From: an uncultured Pseudovibrio sp.
GTDB lineage: Bacteria; Pseudomonadota; Alphaproteobacteria; Rhizobiales; Stappiaceae
DNA length: 64,000 nt
NCBI GenBank assembly: GCA_947496145.1
Contig: CANMBS010000019.1
Location: 37,825 to 101,824 of the forward strand
Direction of reading: 5' to 3'
Below are positions 62,379 to 64,000 of the stretch, in pieces. Within the stretch, counting starts at the first letter, position 1, and every line of letters starts with the position of its first letter. The position numbers were made by a program, and so were the translations under genes. Under the pieces are notes generated by a model. It was not told the DNA's origin. It made no database searches and saw only the letters and a program-made list of their open reading frames with translations.

Positions 62379-63044
62379 GTGCTCTATAATATCATTGCAG
62401 CAAAAACCTTCGGTACATTACAGGCTGATAACTTTGAGACAACTTATTTTCTGACTGGTGGTCAGGGGTCTTGTCTGGTTGTTTATGTTCTGAAGGATGA
62501 TGGGTTTACTCGCACTGCAGCGATGGCTCATATTCTTTCAGCGGATTTAGTTGCAACGACTACGGATAAGCAGGTTTCTGAAGAGAAAAAGAACGGCAAC
62601 GTTATCAAGGTTACCACTGTTACGACGCAAGTGAGGAAATCTGTTGATGCTGTAATATGCCGAACCCGTCTGGGGAATTTCTGGACAGACTATCTTGCAG
62701 GCGTTGATAAAGGCAATGTGACTTTCATTATTGGAAAGGAACCTAAGCCGTCGACGTGGATGGCGCTTGAAGCCATTCAACAGGCAATGAAAGATAATCC
62801 GGGAGATTTTAAACCCGAGATAAAATCGATTGAGCCGGAATATGCTGTGACAGCACCAGGCGGTGTGATTGTGACTGAAGGTGTTCCTTCATGGCTTAAG
62901 GCACAGCAAACCTTGCTTCAGAAGACTGATAGTCCTGTTGAGAAAGGCAAAATCAGAGAGGCAATGAACTCCGCTCTGCCCGGGCAACAGCTGATCTTAA
63001 ATGGTGATGTCTTCGCCGGGATGACCAGCATTGAGATCCCCTAA
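62379..63044 (+). CDS. Hypothetical protein, 221 aa
   Basis: Start GTG 62379, 7 bases after AAGGAG; an earlier in-frame GTG (62373) is too close to the site. No family recognised. The protein is soluble and lacks a signal peptide or helices; the first part (NIIAAKTFGTLQADNFETTYFLTGGQGSCLVVYVLKDDGFTRTAAMAHILSADLV) looks like a mixed alpha/beta domain, followed by a Lys/Val/Thr-rich linker and a second domain ending MTSIEIP. Single gene between terminator and sodC. Confidence 0.7.
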   Translation: MLYNIIAAKTFGTLQADNFETTYFLTGGQGSCLVVYVLKDDGFTRTAAMAHILSADLVATTTDKQVSEEKKNGNVIKVTTVTTQVRKSVDAVICRTRLGNFWTDYLAGVDKGNVTFIIGKEPKPSTWMALEAIQQAMKDNPGDFKPEIKSIEPEYAVTAPGGVIVTEGVPSWLKAQQTLLQKTDSPVEKGKIREAMNSALPGQQLILNGDVFAGMTSIEIP

Positions 63045-63269
63045 AATAGTTGATGGAGTTCTGAGAGGTTTTCTGGTTTGGCCCTTGCGGAATTCTGCAT
63101 CATCTGCGGGTGGTGAATGGCGTGATTTGCATGAAGATGTCATCTGGATTGCTCAACTTTGCAGTTGCGTGAGAGCTTTTGGTTTACCCAAGTACAAAGG
63201 GGGGCTTTGTGTCTTCCTGAACGCTGAATATCCTGAGGGCCTACAAAGGCTCTCAGGAGTAATCAGGTG

Positions 63270-63875
63270 ATGAAACTCAATGGATTGGCTGCCGTTCTTG
63301 CTGCCGGGTTTGCGGTGGCGAGTTTTGCTGCGATGGCGTCTAAAGAAGATCAGGTGCCGCATGGTCCGACGGCTGTCGCTATCCTGAAAGATGTTGATGG
63401 CAAGCAGGTCGCGCGTGTGGTCCTGACGGAAACTCTTAGTCAGACCCTGCATATTACCGCTGAGTTTGATGGGATACCTCCCGGGGTGCATGGGTTTCAT
63501 GTTCATGAATTTGGCCTTTGCGAGCCGACTTTTGCAGCCGCAGGCGGACATTTTGCTCCAGAAGGGCATGAACACGGCATTGATGTTCCTGATGGCCCTC
63601 ATGCGGGAGACCTTCCCAATATTCACGTGCCGGAGAATGGCAAGCTGGTTGTTGAGTACTTTACTAAGACACTGGATCTGGCTCCAGATGACAAGAACAG
63701 CCTGATTGGCGGACCGGGGCGTGCATTGATTGTGCATGCTGATCCTGACGATTACCACAGCCAGCCCACTGGTAACGCAGGTGCACGTATTGCTTGCGGC
63801 GTGATCGTACCAGTAACGCAGAACGCAGACGGCTTCCAAAGTTATCCTGAAGGGGCTGCTTCTGAAAGCAAATAG
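63270..63875 (+). CDS. sodC: Periplasmic Cu/Zn superoxide dismutase
   Basis: 201 aa from ATG 63270 with AGGAG 9 bases upstream. Signal peptide (LAAVLAAGFAVASFAAMA). Metal ligands: HGFHVHEFG (Cu), GGHFAPEGHEHG and HAGDLPN (bridging His and Zn ligands), HADPDDY (Cu His). The disulfide pair is C in FGLCEP and in GARIACGV. It removes superoxide outside the cytoplasm. The zinc loop has extra His (GHEHGIDVPDGPH). Single gene; a hairpin repeat follows 58 bases after the stop. Confidence 0.95.
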   Translation: MKLNGLAAVLAAGFAVASFAAMASKEDQVPHGPTAVAILKDVDGKQVARVVLTETLSQTLHITAEFDGIPPGVHGFHVHEFGLCEPTFAAAGGHFAPEGHEHGIDVPDGPHAGDLPNIHVPENGKLVVEYFTKTLDLAPDDKNSLIGGPGRALIVHADPDDYHSQPTGNAGARIACGVIVPVTQNADGFQSYPEGAASESK

Positions 63876-63932
63876 CTTTAGCACCGCAGGTGATCACCGG
63901 CAGTGTTTTCACGTGAAACCTCGTTACGAGGT

Positions 63933-64000
63933 GGGCAAGGCAAGCAGGCAATGCCTGCGCAGTATGAGTAAACAAGTTTCTTCGGCATTGGCTTCTTGCC
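63933..64000. repeat. 74-base hairpin repeat, copy B (cut by window edge)
   Basis: Left arm 63933-63955, 28-base loop 63956-63983, right arm starts 63984 and is cut at 64000. It is the reverse complement of copy A at 44097-44170: the 23-base arm is identical, the first 10 and last 7 loop bases match, and the 8 flanking bases TACGAGGT are shared. Confidence 0.88.

Noticed and set aside
1..64000. CRISPR arrays, prophage or insertion sequences
   Set aside because: No regularly spaced direct repeats, no cas genes, no transposase, integrase or phage structural genes were seen on either strand.

Overview
The window looks like a chromosomal segment of a marine alphaproteobacterium of the Rhizobiales/Hyphomicrobiales-Stappiaceae type, with Pseudovibrio or a close relative as my best guess. 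This is inference from gene content. It carries divergent crotonyl-CoA carboxylase/reductase and ethylmalonyl-CoA mutase genes (ethylmalonyl-CoA pathway), a SAM-II riboswitch in front of metZ, metX-metW, a Caulobacter-type dCTP deaminase, IalB- and YbbN-type proteins, a ProXWV transporter and a rhizobial-style palindromic repeat. Most of the window is ordinary, densely packed housekeeping and metabolic sequence. I see no rRNA, CRISPR array, integrase, transposase or phage module.

Layout. 0-6.7 kb: a truncated ybbN, a prolyl-tRNA editing protein, a di-haem cytochrome c peroxidase, two identical tRNA-Gly(GCC) genes, an FAD monooxygenase, a YchJ-like SEC-C protein and small orphans. 7-11.8 kb: a Wzx-like flippase overlapping a CelD/BcsL acyltransferase, an acyl-CoA synthetase and a CAP-domain lipoprotein. 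11.9-15.1 kb: proX-proW-proV, reading leftward. 15.7-19.3 kb: ccr and ecm back to back. 19.3-31.5 kb: a LysR/metallo-hydrolase pair, proline-rich secreted proteins, xth, a quinone oxidoreductase, a SpoU methylase, an IalB-like protein, rlmN, a plant-like SABATH methyltransferase, a small GT51 protein and membrane proteins. 31.5-43.3 kb: a Zn/Cd/Pb P-type ATPase with a MerR-type promoter, MarR plus cytochrome b561 with a clear operator, folP-folK, an AraC regulator facing a small orphan across a large palindrome, typA, a sterol-desaturase-like protein and a metallophosphoesterase. 43.3-46.1 kb: an accessory patch with a 1 kb gene-free stretch, a hairpin repeat and an AT-rich HEPN-type protein. 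46.2-64 kb: an IMPACT-family gene, dcd, SAM-II plus metZ, an inverse-autotransporter-like beta-domain, a YcaQ-like glycosylase, argG, gloB, metW/metX split by a two-gene cassette, hisC, a prephenate dehydrogenase and sodC.

Three signals stand out. First, two AT-rich genes sit between metX and metW: a SocA/Panacea (DUF4065) protein and a two-helix membrane protein. They look like a Panacea-type toxin-antitoxin cassette dropped into a methionine operon. Second, a roughly 74-base hairpin element at 44.10-44.17 kb recurs in inverted orientation at the right edge (63.93-64.00 kb). The strand composition of the DNA flips from C/A-rich to G/T-rich on the + strand at the left copy, which suggests that the 20 kb between them has been inverted (or, less likely, that a replication origin lies there). 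Third, a lone HEPN protein with an intact R-x4-H ribonuclease motif sits right beside that element. Several regulatory sites can be read directly: SAM-II plus terminator (metZ), a palindrome between -35 and -10 (cytochrome b561), and a 19-base-spacer MerR-type promoter (metal ATPase).
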